A DNA stretch of 64,000 bases, taken from JABDJZ01 sp047619685 (GTDB lineage Bacteria > Bacteroidota > Rhodothermia > Rhodothermales > UBA10348). The notes beneath the pieces are model-generated. The model searched no databases. It was given only the letters and a program-made list of their open reading frames with translations, and had not been told where the DNA came from. Position numbers and translations under genes: made by a program. Below are positions 8,358-16,240 of this stretch, piece by piece (the first letter of the stretch is position 1; the number at the start of each line of letters is the position of its first letter). Location of the stretch: contig JBLHLC010000009.1 in assembly GCA_047619685.1 (NCBI GenBank), positions 1 through 64,000 on the forward strand, read 5' to 3'.

Positions 8358-9370
8358 AACCGCGCGTCACCGTCATCATCCTTTCCTGGAACGCCCTGGA
8401 GTTGCTGCAGAAATGCCTCCCCAGTGTGGTGGCGTCCCGGTATCCCAATTTTGAGGTGGTGCTGGCCGACAACGGGTCTTCCGATGGCTCCGCTGATTGG
8501 GTGGCGAGTTCGTTTCCGGACGTGCGCATCCTGAGTCACGGAGAGAACCTGGGGTTCTGCGCCGGAAACAACCGCGCGCTGGAACAGACCGAAGGCGAAT
8601 ACGCCGTGCTCCTGAACAATGACGTGGAGGTCGATCCGGATTGGCTGACGCACCTGGTTGACGCCGCCGATTCCGACCCGCGTATTGCAGCGGCGCAGCC
8701 CAAACTGCTTCAGTTCGACAATCGGACACGGTTTGAGTACGCGGGTGCGGTCGGGGGGCACCTGGACAGATTCGGTTACCCCTTTGCCCGAGGCCGCGTC
8801 TTCTTCGATGTTGAGGAAGACACGGGGCAGTATGACGAGACCGCCGACATATTTTGGGCTACGGGAGCCGCCATGCTCCTGCGCCGTAGCGCACTCGACA
8901 AGGTCGGCCTCCTGGACGAGAAGTTCGAGTTCCACATGGAGGAGATCGACCTCTGCTGGCGACTCCGGTCTGCCGGTTACCGCGTGGTTGTGGCTCCCCT
9001 GGCGCGCGCGTTTCACATTGGAGGCGGCTCGCTTGCCCAGGGTAGTCCAAGAAAGACCAGGTACAATTTCAGGAATAACCTCCTGATGCTGTACAAGAAC
9101 CTTCCCTCCAAGGCCTGGCGACGCGTTTTCCCGATGCGGCTCCTGCTGGACGGGCTGGCGGCCGTTCGATTCCTGGGCTCAGGGCAATTCCGACAGGCCG
9201 GAGCCGTCTTTGCGGCTTATGCAGAGGCCCATCGCATGAAGGGGGCGTACACCCAACCTCAAGGGGACACGGTGCACCCGTCCTACGAAGGCAGCATTGT
9301 CTGGGACTACTGGGCGCGCGGACGCAAGAAGTTCTCCGATCTCGACAAGGCCCGATTCCGACTGCCCTAG
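8354..9370 (+). CDS. Family 2 glycosyltransferase (rhamnosyltransferase-like)
   Basis: A 338-residue GT-A-fold glycosyltransferase, probably peripheral to the inner membrane and building surface polysaccharide. It starts at TTG 8354, overlapping the rnhB stop. Motifs are VTVIILSWNALE, LADNGSSDGSADW, the DXD-type NNDVEVDPDW (about residue 97), WATGAAMLLRRSA, and FHMEEIDLCWRLRSAG, the ED-acceptor signature of the WcaA/WbbL-like group. C-terminal helices around residues 240-290 may associate with the membrane. It is the last gene of the hydrolase-murF-rnhB operon and converges with eamA. Confidence 0.9.
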   Translation: MKPRVTVIILSWNALELLQKCLPSVVASRYPNFEVVLADNGSSDGSADWVASSFPDVRILSHGENLGFCAGNNRALEQTEGEYAVLLNNDVEVDPDWLTHLVDAADSDPRIAAAQPKLLQFDNRTRFEYAGAVGGHLDRFGYPFARGRVFFDVEEDTGQYDETADIFWATGAAMLLRRSALDKVGLLDEKFEFHMEEIDLCWRLRSAGYRVVVAPLARAFHIGGGSLAQGSPRKTRYNFRNNLLMLYKNLPSKAWRRVFPMRLLLDGLAAVRFLGSGQFRQAGAVFAAYAEAHRMKGAYTQPQGDTVHPSYEGSIVWDYWARGRKKFSDLDKARFRLP

Positions 9371-9425
9371 AAGGCAACGCAGCACATGGCTCTCCGCCGC
9401 CCTGGAATGGCGTGCGCCGCCTCTT

Positions 9426-10382
9426 TTAGTCTGTCGCCATGGGAGGCTCAACCTCCGAAGCGGCACCCTCGGGAAACGCCAGGGTGCTCCCGACGGCCAC
9501 CAGAATCAAGGCCATTCCCACGTACGCCATCGGCCCCGGCCTTTCGTGGAAAAGAAACAACCCCAACGCCGCGGCGCCGATTGGCTCCAGCAGGCTCACC
9601 AGCCCCAGGAAGGCCGCGGGATAGAACTTGACGGCATAGTTGAAGGAGCCGTGCCCCAGGATCTGTGGGAGAAGCGCCATGGCCAGGCACATCACATAGA
9701 CGATGGTCGGATACCCATCCAGCGGAGTCCCGCTTCCGATGGCGAACGCCAGCGTCGTTACACCGGCCACCACATAAAGGGGGAAAACGTAGGGCAGCCA
9801 ATCCACCCTGCGCCTGACAACCCGGCCAATCAGGAGATACAGCGCCCACAAGACCGCCGCAAAAAGAGCCAACGCGTTCCCCAGCATGGGCTTGCCATCT
9901 ATGGGAGCGTGCGACTCAGAGTCCGCCAACCCCAGAATCACGCTTCCCGCCACGGCGACCACGATGGCGACCGTAGTGCGCCTGGACAACTTCTCCCCCA
10001 GAAACAGGAAGCCGAATACCCCCATGAAGATCGGCCCGGTGGCTACCAGTACGGCCGCACTGGCCACGCTCGTGTAGTAGATCGACGAAATCCACACCAC
10101 GAAATGCACACCCAGGAGTGCACCCGCAATGACGATCAGCCCCACATCGCGTGCGCCGAGGCCTCGCCAGGCCCGAATAGTGGCGGGAATTCCCACTGGA
10201 GCCAGAATCACGATCGCGATCGAAGTCCTGAGCGCGGCGACGGCCAATCCCGGCGCTGCGGATGCGTATCGCACAAGGATGGCGCTGACGGCAAAACAAA
10301 GGACCCCGGAAAGCACAAGCGGGAGAACCCAGGCCGGCTGTGCCTGGTCGGGACCGATGGTCCCCGGTCCGGGCGCCGTCAA
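9426..10382 (-). CDS. EamA/DMT-family transporter
   Basis: A 318-residue inner-membrane protein of the drug/metabolite transporter superfamily, with ten predicted hydrophobic helices in two EamA repeats (about residues 18-150 and 170-300). Typical segments are GVLCFAVSAILVRYA, the helix-4 region SVASAAVLVATGPIF with FLGEKLSRR, and the second repeat VSLLEPIGAAALGLFLFHERP. Members export amino acids, metabolites or drugs; substrate unknown. Its start overlaps the stop of the upstream DUF4293 gene by four bases, so the two are probably cotranscribed. Confidence 0.9.
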   Translation of the reverse strand: MTAPGPGTIGPDQAQPAWVLPLVLSGVLCFAVSAILVRYASAAPGLAVAALRTSIAIVILAPVGIPATIRAWRGLGARDVGLIVIAGALLGVHFVVWISSIYYTSVASAAVLVATGPIFMGVFGFLFLGEKLSRRTTVAIVVAVAGSVILGLADSESHAPIDGKPMLGNALALFAAVLWALYLLIGRVVRRRVDWLPYVFPLYVVAGVTTLAFAIGSGTPLDGYPTIVYVMCLAMALLPQILGHGSFNYAVKFYPAAFLGLVSLLEPIGAAALGLFLFHERPGPMAYVGMALILVAVGSTLAFPEGAASEVEPPMATD

Positions 10383-10795
10383 CGGAGGCGGTCCACAGAC
10401 TTAATCAATTTGATATCTGCATCCACACCCTTCCGAGCGAGGCGCAGCATCAGGAAAGCCAACAGCGGAAGGACCAAGGCGAGCCAACTGGACAGCGCAA
10501 AGGTGCGACTTGAAGGAAGCGTGCCGCTGAAATACATCCCCAGGAAAACCACCACAAGGCTGGCGAGGGTCACATACTGGGCGGCCACAATTGACGTCCG
10601 CTGTCTCCTGCGATTCCCGAAAAGGAAGATGGAAATCGTGGCAGCCGCCGAGGATGCCAGCAAAGAACCTCCGGCGGCCGGAATAAACCAGGCCACAACA
10701 GTATGGGCCTCCCGGCCGATTTCTCCGACGAAAAAAGACGCGACCAGTGCGGCAGCGCCAAGGATGAGGTATACCGATTGAACGCGCTGGATCAT
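10379..10795 (-). CDS. DUF4293 family membrane protein
   Basis: A 138-residue protein with four hydrophobic segments. The N-terminus MIQRVQSVYLILGA and the C-terminus ending in LIKSVDRLR match the DUF4293 family, which as far as I recall is confined largely to Bacteroidota and relatives. In that group it is often encoded beside rho or envelope genes. Function unknown. It overlaps the eamA start by four bases. It is useful as a lineage marker for the window. Confidence 0.85.
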   Translation of the reverse strand: MIQRVQSVYLILGAAALVASFFVGEIGREAHTVVAWFIPAAGGSLLASSAAATISIFLFGNRRRQRTSIVAAQYVTLASLVVVFLGMYFSGTLPSSRTFALSSWLALVLPLLAFLMLRLARKGVDADIKLIKSVDRLR

Positions 10796-10848
10796 GTCAG
10801 GATCAGTTTCTTTGGTCTCTCTCGCAGGGTCTCTCGCAGGGTGTCGCC

Positions 10849-11865
10849 CTACGTGTGTGCTGCCACGCGTGCAGCCAGGCGGTCGGCAAACTCTGTCGTT
10901 GATGACGGTCCGCCAACATCGCCGGTCAGATACTTGCCTTCCGTGTAGATCTCCATCAACCCGGCGTGCAAAGCATCTGCGGCGGCGAACTCGCCAATAT
11001 GCCGCAGCATCATCTCGCCACTCCGGATCAGTGCGGTCGGATTGGCCTTGTTCAAACCCGCAATGTCCGGGGCCGAGCCATGCACGGCCTCAAACACTGC
11101 GTAGTCATCGCCAATATTGGCACCCGCGATGACGCCGAGTCCACCCACCAGCCCTGCCGCCAGGTCGCTGAGGATGTCTCCGAAGAGGTTTGTCGTGACC
11201 ACACAATCGTACTGGTGCGGGCGCATGACCAATTGCATGCACATATTGTCGATTATCCGGTCGTTAAACTCAACTTCCGGATACTCGGCTGAGACTTCGC
11301 CGGCAATGCGCAGAAACATGCCGGAGGTAAGCTTCAGGATGTTGGCCTTGTGCACCACCGTGACCAACCCCCTCTTCTGGCGCCTGGCGAACTCGAAGCA
11401 GAAGCGGATGATGCGCTCAGACCCTGCCTTGGAAATCCGGGCGATGGAGTCTGCGATGTCATGCCGCTCGTCGTACGACTCCAAGCCCGAATACAGACCT
11501 TCGGTGTTCTCCCGGAAGATCATCAGGTCGATATCCTTGAAGGGCGTATCCAGACCCGGCAATGACTTGGCCGGGCGCACGTTGGCGTAAAGGTCGAGCT
11601 TCTGTCGAAGCTGGACGTTCACGCTCTTGAAGCCCTTCCCGACGGGTGTGGTTACCGGGCCCTTGAGTGCGACCCGGTTGGTGCGAATGGAATCCAGCAC
11701 GGACTCCGGGAGAGGGATGTCTCCTGCTTCCACGGCCGCGGCTCCGACTTCTTCCTGGATGTCCCACGAGAACTCGCAACCAGTAGCTTCGAGCACGCGG
11801 ACGGTAGCGGCGGTCACTTCCGGGCCGATTCCGTCACCAGGGATCAGGGTAATTCTGTGGCTCAT
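10849..11865 (-). CDS. Isocitrate/isopropylmalate dehydrogenase family, probably NAD-dependent isocitrate dehydrogenase
   Basis: Beta-decarboxylating dehydrogenase of about 338 residues, started at the ATG 11863-11865 (MSHRITLIPGDGIGPE); an in-frame upstream ATG at 11898 is less likely. Seen are the substrate segment SVNVQLRQKLDLYANVRP, RENTEGLYSGLE, the Lys/Asp region VVHKANILK, metal-binding NLFGDILSDLAAGL, and nucleotide-binding FEAVHGSAPDIAG. The RPAKSLPG and RENTEGLYSG patterns favour NAD-isocitrate dehydrogenase over LeuB. Homoisocitrate or tartrate dehydrogenase remain possible. It sits just upstream of the terminator that closes the ExbBD operon, so it has its own expression unit. Confidence 0.88.
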   Translation of the reverse strand: MSHRITLIPGDGIGPEVTAATVRVLEATGCEFSWDIQEEVGAAAVEAGDIPLPESVLDSIRTNRVALKGPVTTPVGKGFKSVNVQLRQKLDLYANVRPAKSLPGLDTPFKDIDLMIFRENTEGLYSGLESYDERHDIADSIARISKAGSERIIRFCFEFARRQKRGLVTVVHKANILKLTSGMFLRIAGEVSAEYPEVEFNDRIIDNMCMQLVMRPHQYDCVVTTNLFGDILSDLAAGLVGGLGVIAGANIGDDYAVFEAVHGSAPDIAGLNKANPTALIRSGEMMLRHIGEFAAADALHAGLMEIYTEGKYLTGDVGGPSSTTEFADRLAARVAAHT

Positions 11866-11911
11866 GATCTCTAACTGTTTGGGGGGCGTTCTCCCCACAA
11901 GCTACCAAAAG

Positions 11912-11939
11912 AAAAGGCTCCACCGGAGCAGAGCCTTTT
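11912..11939 (-). terminator. Intrinsic terminator after the exbB-exbD operon
   Basis: A 9-bp perfect stem (11912-11920 with 11931-11939, AAAAGGCTC/GAGCCTTTT) closes a 10-base loop. On the minus strand it is followed by a T-rich tract (TTTTCTTTTGG). It lies 45 bases beyond the last exbD stop and before the dehydrogenase start. Confidence 0.7.
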
Positions 11940-11958
11940 CAATTCTAAACCAAGGTTT

Positions 11959-11977
11959 GCAAGGCCGCAGGCCTTGC
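11959..11977. other. Short perfect hairpin GCAAGGCC-GCA-GGCCTTGC
   Basis: Eight-base-pair GC-rich stem with a three-base loop, between the exbD stop and the main terminator. It lacks a T tract on either strand, so it is probably an accessory RNA 3'-end structure rather than a terminator itself. Confidence 0.45.
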
Positions 11978-11984
11978 GCATGCG

Positions 11985-12437
11985 TCAAGTACGGACGAGT
12001 CGCTTGCTGGAGTAGTTAATCCGAAGTGTTCCGGCCTCCCGGAGCTCCTGCTGGACGTCAAGTACCATCCCCATTTCAGACGCCTGATCAACGCGCAGTG
12101 ACACAATCAAGCGCGGCTGCTCGACGAGCTTCCGATACATGATGGCGCGCACATTGGTCACGTCCTCCACAAGCGCATCGTCAATCTGAACGGCCGTTTC
12201 GCCGATGCGAATCGCATCCAGCTTTTTCGGACCAATCCAGATGTACGAGACTAGTCTCTTCTGGTCAATCTTGGTGATGGCCTCAGCCTGAGGCAGTTGC
12301 GTCCTGACCTGAACGGTCTGCTCCCTCAACACGGTTGTCACCATGAAGAAGATCAGCAGCATGAAAATAATATCCGGAAGCGACGCGGTAGGAATGTCCT
12401 CTTTCGTCGCAGCCTTCTTAGCAAAGTGCCCCGCCAT
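11985..12437 (-). CDS. exbD: ExbD/TolR-family biopolymer transport protein (second copy)
   Basis: A 150-residue inner-membrane protein with one N-terminal transmembrane helix (IIFMLLIFFMVTTVLRE, about residues 23-39) and a periplasmic domain. The segment before the helix, TASLPDIIFMLLIFF, carries the conserved Asp that responds to proton motive force. It is the last gene of the exbB-small protein-exbD-exbD operon and follows the other exbD by 14 bases. Two consecutive ExbD-type genes are usual in Bacteroidota, where one may serve TonB-dependent uptake. Confidence 0.92.
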   Translation of the reverse strand: MAGHFAKKAATKEDIPTASLPDIIFMLLIFFMVTTVLREQTVQVRTQLPQAEAITKIDQKRLVSYIWIGPKKLDAIRIGETAVQIDDALVEDVTNVRAIMYRKLVEQPRLIVSLRVDQASEMGMVLDVQQELREAGTLRINYSSKRLVRT

Positions 12438-12451
12438 AGGTAGTCACAGGA

Positions 12452-13015
12452 TTATTGTTGGGCGTCGTCAGGCTCAGCGATGGAAATAGCCGGCTTTATC
12501 TTGTCCCGGATCATGTTCTCTCCGCCGTTTAACTCCAGCGCCGCCTGGTAGGCGACATAGTCCGTGTAGCCCAGTTGCCTGGCCTCCCCGTCCCACATTT
12601 CGAAGTACGCCATCCACACCTGATCCAGAACCTCTATGTAGTTCTCGTACGGTGTTTCACGGGCGGTCTTGATAGAGATCAGTGCCTTTCCGGGTGCTTC
12701 CGAGTAGGCCAGATCCGCGCCATTGTTCAGAACGTGTTTCTTGACCTCGCCGCGCACCATGTTGGCACCGGACGGCTGATCCTCCAGGAGGACCATACCC
12801 GTCTCGTTGACGAGAATCTTGAGCACGTTCCGCTCCTTGATTGGTGGCGGCTCGACGTCATCCTCAAGCTTGGGTGGTAGCACCATGCCAATGCCGGTAT
12901 CGACATCAATCGTGGTGGTCACCAGAAAGAAGATGAGCAGCAAGAAGGCAATATCCGCCATCGAAGACGTCGGAATTTCAGCCTCGGTGCGCTTCTTTTT
13001 CTTTATGAGTGCCAT
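12452..13015 (-). CDS. exbD: ExbD/TolR-family biopolymer transport protein (first copy)
   Basis: A 187-residue ExbD-type subunit. A Lys-rich cytoplasmic start (MALIKKKKR) precedes SSMADIAFLLLIFFLVTT, holding the proton-motive Asp at the edge of the single helix. A longer periplasmic region (about residues 40-187) follows. It is larger than classic ExbD (about 140 residues), the extra length being C-terminal. It lies 14 bases from the next exbD and 6 bases after the small membrane gene, so the operon is tightly packed. Confidence 0.92.
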   Translation of the reverse strand: MALIKKKKRTEAEIPTSSMADIAFLLLIFFLVTTTIDVDTGIGMVLPPKLEDDVEPPPIKERNVLKILVNETGMVLLEDQPSGANMVRGEVKKHVLNNGADLAYSEAPGKALISIKTARETPYENYIEVLDQVWMAYFEMWDGEARQLGYTDYVAYQAALELNGGENMIRDKIKPAISIAEPDDAQQ

Positions 13016-13021
13016 TAGCAG

Positions 13022-13294
13022 TTACCCGATGAGACCGCGAAAACTCGAAAGCAGAAGCGATGCGGTGGTCAAGGCCAGCGTAACCAGAACGGTCCAGATG
13101 GCCGCCACGGCCCAGTCGCCCATCACGAAACCCAGGATGATCATAATGACCACCGGGACCGAAGACAGGCCAACGGTCACCGGATTCACCTTCCCGTAGG
13201 TCAGGTTTCTGATGCCGAACAGGACGATGGCCAGCGCGCCCATGGCGCAAATTGCCAGGACCAAATAGACTGCGTAGGGAACGATCGTTTCCAT
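13022..13294 (-). CDS. Small three-helix membrane protein of the Exb operon
   Basis: A 90-residue, very hydrophobic protein with about three membrane helices (YAVYLVLAICAMGALAIVLFG; VGLSSVPVVIMIILGFVMG; AIWTVLVTLALTTASLLLSS). I do not recognise a named family. A small membrane gene at this position, between exbB and exbD, is common in Bacteroidota operons, so it may be an accessory subunit of the ExbBD motor. Tight spacing (6 bases to exbD, 29 to exbB) supports cotranscription. Confidence 0.75.
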   Translation of the reverse strand: METIVPYAVYLVLAICAMGALAIVLFGIRNLTYGKVNPVTVGLSSVPVVIMIILGFVMGDWAVAAIWTVLVTLALTTASLLLSSFRGLIG

Positions 13295-13323
13295 AAAAAC
13301 CTCCTAGATCAATGCGTGCGCGA

Positions 13324-14025
13324 TCAGCCCTTTTCCGAAACGGGGCGGCCCGCATGGATGAGCACGAGGGAGTCGATCAGTTCAATCGAGGCTTCCTCCA
13401 TGTCGATCACGATCCTGTCGATCTTGGATACCACGTAGTTGTAGAAGAACTGCAGGATGATGGCCGTGATAAGACCAAACACCGTGGTCAGGAGGGCCAC
13501 CTTGATACCACCAGCCACGAGGCTTGGGGAGATATCGCCGGCGCTCTCGATGGCGTCAAACGCCTCGACCATTCCAACAACCGTTCCGAGGAATCCAAAC
13601 ATCGGAGCCAGGGAGATGAAGAGCGAAAGCCAGACGAGGCCTCGTTCCAGAAAGCTCATCTCAATGGAGCCGTAGGAGACGATGGCTTTTTCGACCGCTT
13701 CGATTCCTTCGTCTTGACGAAGAAGACCGGCCTGGAAGACGGCCGCAACCGGACCGCGGGTGTTGGCGCAGATTTCCTCGGCGGCGGAGACTCCTCCTTC
13801 CTCGAGGGCACCCTTCACGTTAACGATGAACTTGCGGGTGTTGATATCCGCACGGTTGAGCGTAATGATCCGCTCAAAGGCGATTGCGAGACCGATAATC
13901 AGCGATATGAGCACCGGCCACATGTACCCGCCACCCTCATTGAATCGCTGTACTAAACCGTTGACGAAGTTGTCGTCGGCCGCCACTTCTTGTGGCAGCA
14001 TTAGGAGCAGACTGAGAAAATTCAT
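13324..14025 (-). CDS. exbB: MotA/TolQ/ExbB-family proton channel protein
   Basis: A roughly 233-residue inner-membrane subunit that forms the proton channel with ExbD and powers TonB-type energy transduction. Started at ATG 14023-14025 (MNFLSLLLML); a longer in-frame start at 14097 would add a non-hydrophobic 24-residue leader. One helix lies near the N-terminus (MWPVLISLIIGLAIAFERI). The conserved core GLVWLSLFISLAPMFGFLGTVVGMVEAF is followed by a third helix (ALLTTVFGLITAIILQFFYNYV). It heads the operon. The promoter 140 bases upstream is annotated separately. Confidence 0.93.
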   Translation of the reverse strand: MNFLSLLLMLPQEVAADDNFVNGLVQRFNEGGGYMWPVLISLIIGLAIAFERIITLNRADINTRKFIVNVKGALEEGGVSAAEEICANTRGPVAAVFQAGLLRQDEGIEAVEKAIVSYGSIEMSFLERGLVWLSLFISLAPMFGFLGTVVGMVEAFDAIESAGDISPSLVAGGIKVALLTTVFGLITAIILQFFYNYVVSKIDRIVIDMEEASIELIDSLVLIHAGRPVSEKG

Positions 14026-14170
14026 GGACGCTTTTCCTTCTTGAGCGTGTGATTGTTTTGCGTTCCGACTACCGCTTGCCAAGACCAAATCGGTCAAGTC
14101 AACGGCCTTTGTGACCCAATGAGATTTTGATTGCCGCGGCGTTCAGGGTGGGTTCGCTACGGTGCTTAAA

Positions 14171-14199
14171 ATGATATTCAAGGATTCGTTGAATGTCAA
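14171..14199 (-). promoter_or_regulatory. Sigma70-type promoter for the exbB operon, with overlapping direct repeats
   Basis: On the minus strand a perfect TTGACA (14194-14199) and TATCAT (14171-14176, 5 of 6 to TATAAT) are separated by exactly 17 bases. A direct repeat AAGGATTCGT occurs at 14180-14189 (in the spacer) and 14203-14212 (just upstream of -35), a plausible operator. Predicted transcription start is near 14164, giving a leader of about 140 bases to exbB. Confidence 0.6.
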
Positions 14200-14212
14200 T
14201 CAAAGGATTCGT

Positions 14213-14513
14213 CCAGAAATGTTCACAATCGCACTTCGGCTAATTGCCTCCTCGAAAAAGACACGCCGGAAGGCCTGAAGTTGCTCGCCGCCCCCGGATA
14301 CCAGATCCTAGCGGCGGCGGCGTTCAATCCGTCACCACCAACGCGCTGCCAGACGCCTGCAAAGGTTTTCAGATCGGAGTCGCCGCCCGGGGCCCCCGGA
14401 CTGCCCAGGGCCTGTTCACACTCCGTGCGGACGCCCGGTCCGGGGGCGATCTCGCCATTCGATAGCCGACCACGCGGAGAATCGTATGACTGCCACGCTG
14501 GCGGTCAAGCTCA
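14213..14513. other. Intergenic stretch between exbB promoter and S41 protease stop
   Basis: About 300 bases with short open frames in several phases but none with a recognisable protein or start context. Several GC-rich inverted segments occur (for example around 14390-14445), without a T tract. I see no RNA gene. It is probably the 3' region of the protease transcript plus upstream exb promoter sequence. Confidence 0.4.
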
Positions 14514-16169
14514 TTAGTTGACGGTGTACGAATCTGCCAGAGCTGAAGCCTGAAGCCACAGGCCGTTGGCTTCCTGTAGTGTCCCGTCTGCCGGCGCAAA
14601 GGATGGGTACCAGCCCGACTGATCGAAGAGACGTCGGGCGATTCTTCCCTTGATGAGCGCCTTCAAACCTGACTCGTCGATTTCAGACCGTGCGAAGGCG
14701 TCGCCCCCCCCTGCGTCGTTGACCACGATGTCGTTTTCAGCCACGAAGGCATACAGGTCCTGAAGGTCGGCGTTCGTGATCTCGAACCCCGCGGAAAACG
14801 CCCACAGGTCCTTCCCAAACGACTCGTACACCCTCGAACCGTTCAGATCAAGCCACCGCCGGACAAAGGTCCGTTCATGCCCGCCCCGTAAAAGTGCGCG
14901 CGTAAATCCGTCCAGCGTATCCACGTGAACGATAAAATCGGGCAGAATGCCACCGCCCGCGATTACCGTCCGGCCGGCCGCGGTGCGGAATTTGAGCGAG
15001 TCCGGTACTTCCGCCAGGAGGTCTTCCAACGCGAGGGCACCGTCGTGCGCCTGGCGCTCTCTTTTTTCCTCCAGATAGTCCGAGCGGTCCCCGTTTTCGT
15101 AGGCCGTCTGGATCAGTCTCCCCGAGGGGGTATAGTATCTGGCCACGGTGACGCGGAGCGAACTGCCGTCGTCGAGCATGAATTGGTTCTGCACCAGGCC
15201 CTTCCCAAACGTACGCCGGCCCACGATCAGGCCTCGGTCGTGATCTTGGAGGGCGCCCGCGACAATCTCGGAAGCCGACGCGGAGCTGGGATCAACCAGT
15301 ACGATGACCGGCCCTTCTTCCCAAAGGCCGCCGTCCGTAGCGTGGAAGGACTCGTTGGTGTCTTTCGTGCGGCCCTTCTGGGAGACGATCAGTTGTCCGT
15401 CTGACAGCATTTCGTCGCTGACCCGTACGGCCATGGACATGTATCCTCCGCCATTGCCCCGCAAGTCGAGGATCAGCTGCTTCATTCCCTGTGATTTCAG
15501 CTTGGACAGCGCCTGGCGGAATTCGGCGTGGGTGGTGCGTGCAAAACGATTCAGCTTGATGTAGCCCGTAGCATCTTCCATGATGTACGCGATGTCCACG
15601 GTCACGATGGGCACCTTGTCCCTCACGATCCGGACATCAAAGGGCTCGGCAAGCCCAGGGCGACGGATTGTCACGGTGACCTCTGATCCGCGAGGGCCCT
15701 TCAGGTGACCGCGAACCTCCTCATCGTCAAAGCCGATGGACGACTCCCCGTCCACTCCGATAATCCGGTCGCTGGTAAACAGGCCTACGGATTCGCTCGG
15801 ACCTCCCGGGATGACGGAGACGACGGCAATCGTGTCCTGTCCTTCGGTGCCCCGGATCAGATCGTAGGAAATTCCGATTCCCTCGAAGGCCGCGTCAAAC
15901 TGTTCATTCTCCCGCCGCATCCGCTCAGCGTCGAAGTAGAGGGAATGCGGATCCAGTGCCTTCAGCATCCCGACGATGGCGTCCTCGGCCATGGCCCCGT
16001 GGTCCACGTCCTCCACATAGCGCTGCGCAATCAGAATAAAGGCGTCTTCCACCTTCTTCAGCGACTGCGACGTTGGATCGTCAAAAAACACCGATCCAAT
16101 CTTGACGCCAGCCAGCACACCGGCAAGAAGTATCAAGACACCGTAGGAGAGAACTTTGCGCATTGCCAT
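14514..16169 (-). CDS. S41 C-terminal-processing peptidase (CtpA/Prc type)
   Basis: A 551-residue exported serine protease. An N-terminal signal anchor (VLSYGVLILLAGVLAGVKIG, residues 5-24) is followed by a helical region and a PDZ domain (about residues 95-180, with GIGISYDLI and VIPGGPSESVGL). The S41 catalytic core has the strand motif GYIKLNRFARTTHAEF, LILDLRGNGGGYMSMAV, the serine in DPSSASASEIVAGALQD and the general-base lysine in RRTFGKGLVQ. A C-terminal extension of about 170 residues is typical of Bacteroidota members. Substrates are likely envelope or periplasmic proteins. It is divergent from the penicillin-acylase-like gene, with 71 bases between them. Confidence 0.95.
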   Translation of the reverse strand: MAMRKVLSYGVLILLAGVLAGVKIGSVFFDDPTSQSLKKVEDAFILIAQRYVEDVDHGAMAEDAIVGMLKALDPHSLYFDAERMRRENEQFDAAFEGIGISYDLIRGTEGQDTIAVVSVIPGGPSESVGLFTSDRIIGVDGESSIGFDDEEVRGHLKGPRGSEVTVTIRRPGLAEPFDVRIVRDKVPIVTVDIAYIMEDATGYIKLNRFARTTHAEFRQALSKLKSQGMKQLILDLRGNGGGYMSMAVRVSDEMLSDGQLIVSQKGRTKDTNESFHATDGGLWEEGPVIVLVDPSSASASEIVAGALQDHDRGLIVGRRTFGKGLVQNQFMLDDGSSLRVTVARYYTPSGRLIQTAYENGDRSDYLEEKRERQAHDGALALEDLLAEVPDSLKFRTAAGRTVIAGGGILPDFIVHVDTLDGFTRALLRGGHERTFVRRWLDLNGSRVYESFGKDLWAFSAGFEITNADLQDLYAFVAENDIVVNDAGGGDAFARSEIDESGLKALIKGRIARRLFDQSGWYPSFAPADGTLQEANGLWLQASALADSYTVN

Positions 16170-16240
16170 GAGCTACTTGGTTTGGACCTGCTTCGTAACG
16201 GAAAACTTGAGGTTACGGATCCCCGAGCGAGACCTACCGT

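Noticed and set aside
9297..10781. Long plus-strand frame (494 codons) across eamA and DUF4293
   Set aside because: Highly polar, low-complexity translation opposite two membrane-protein genes with clear family motifs; a shadow frame.
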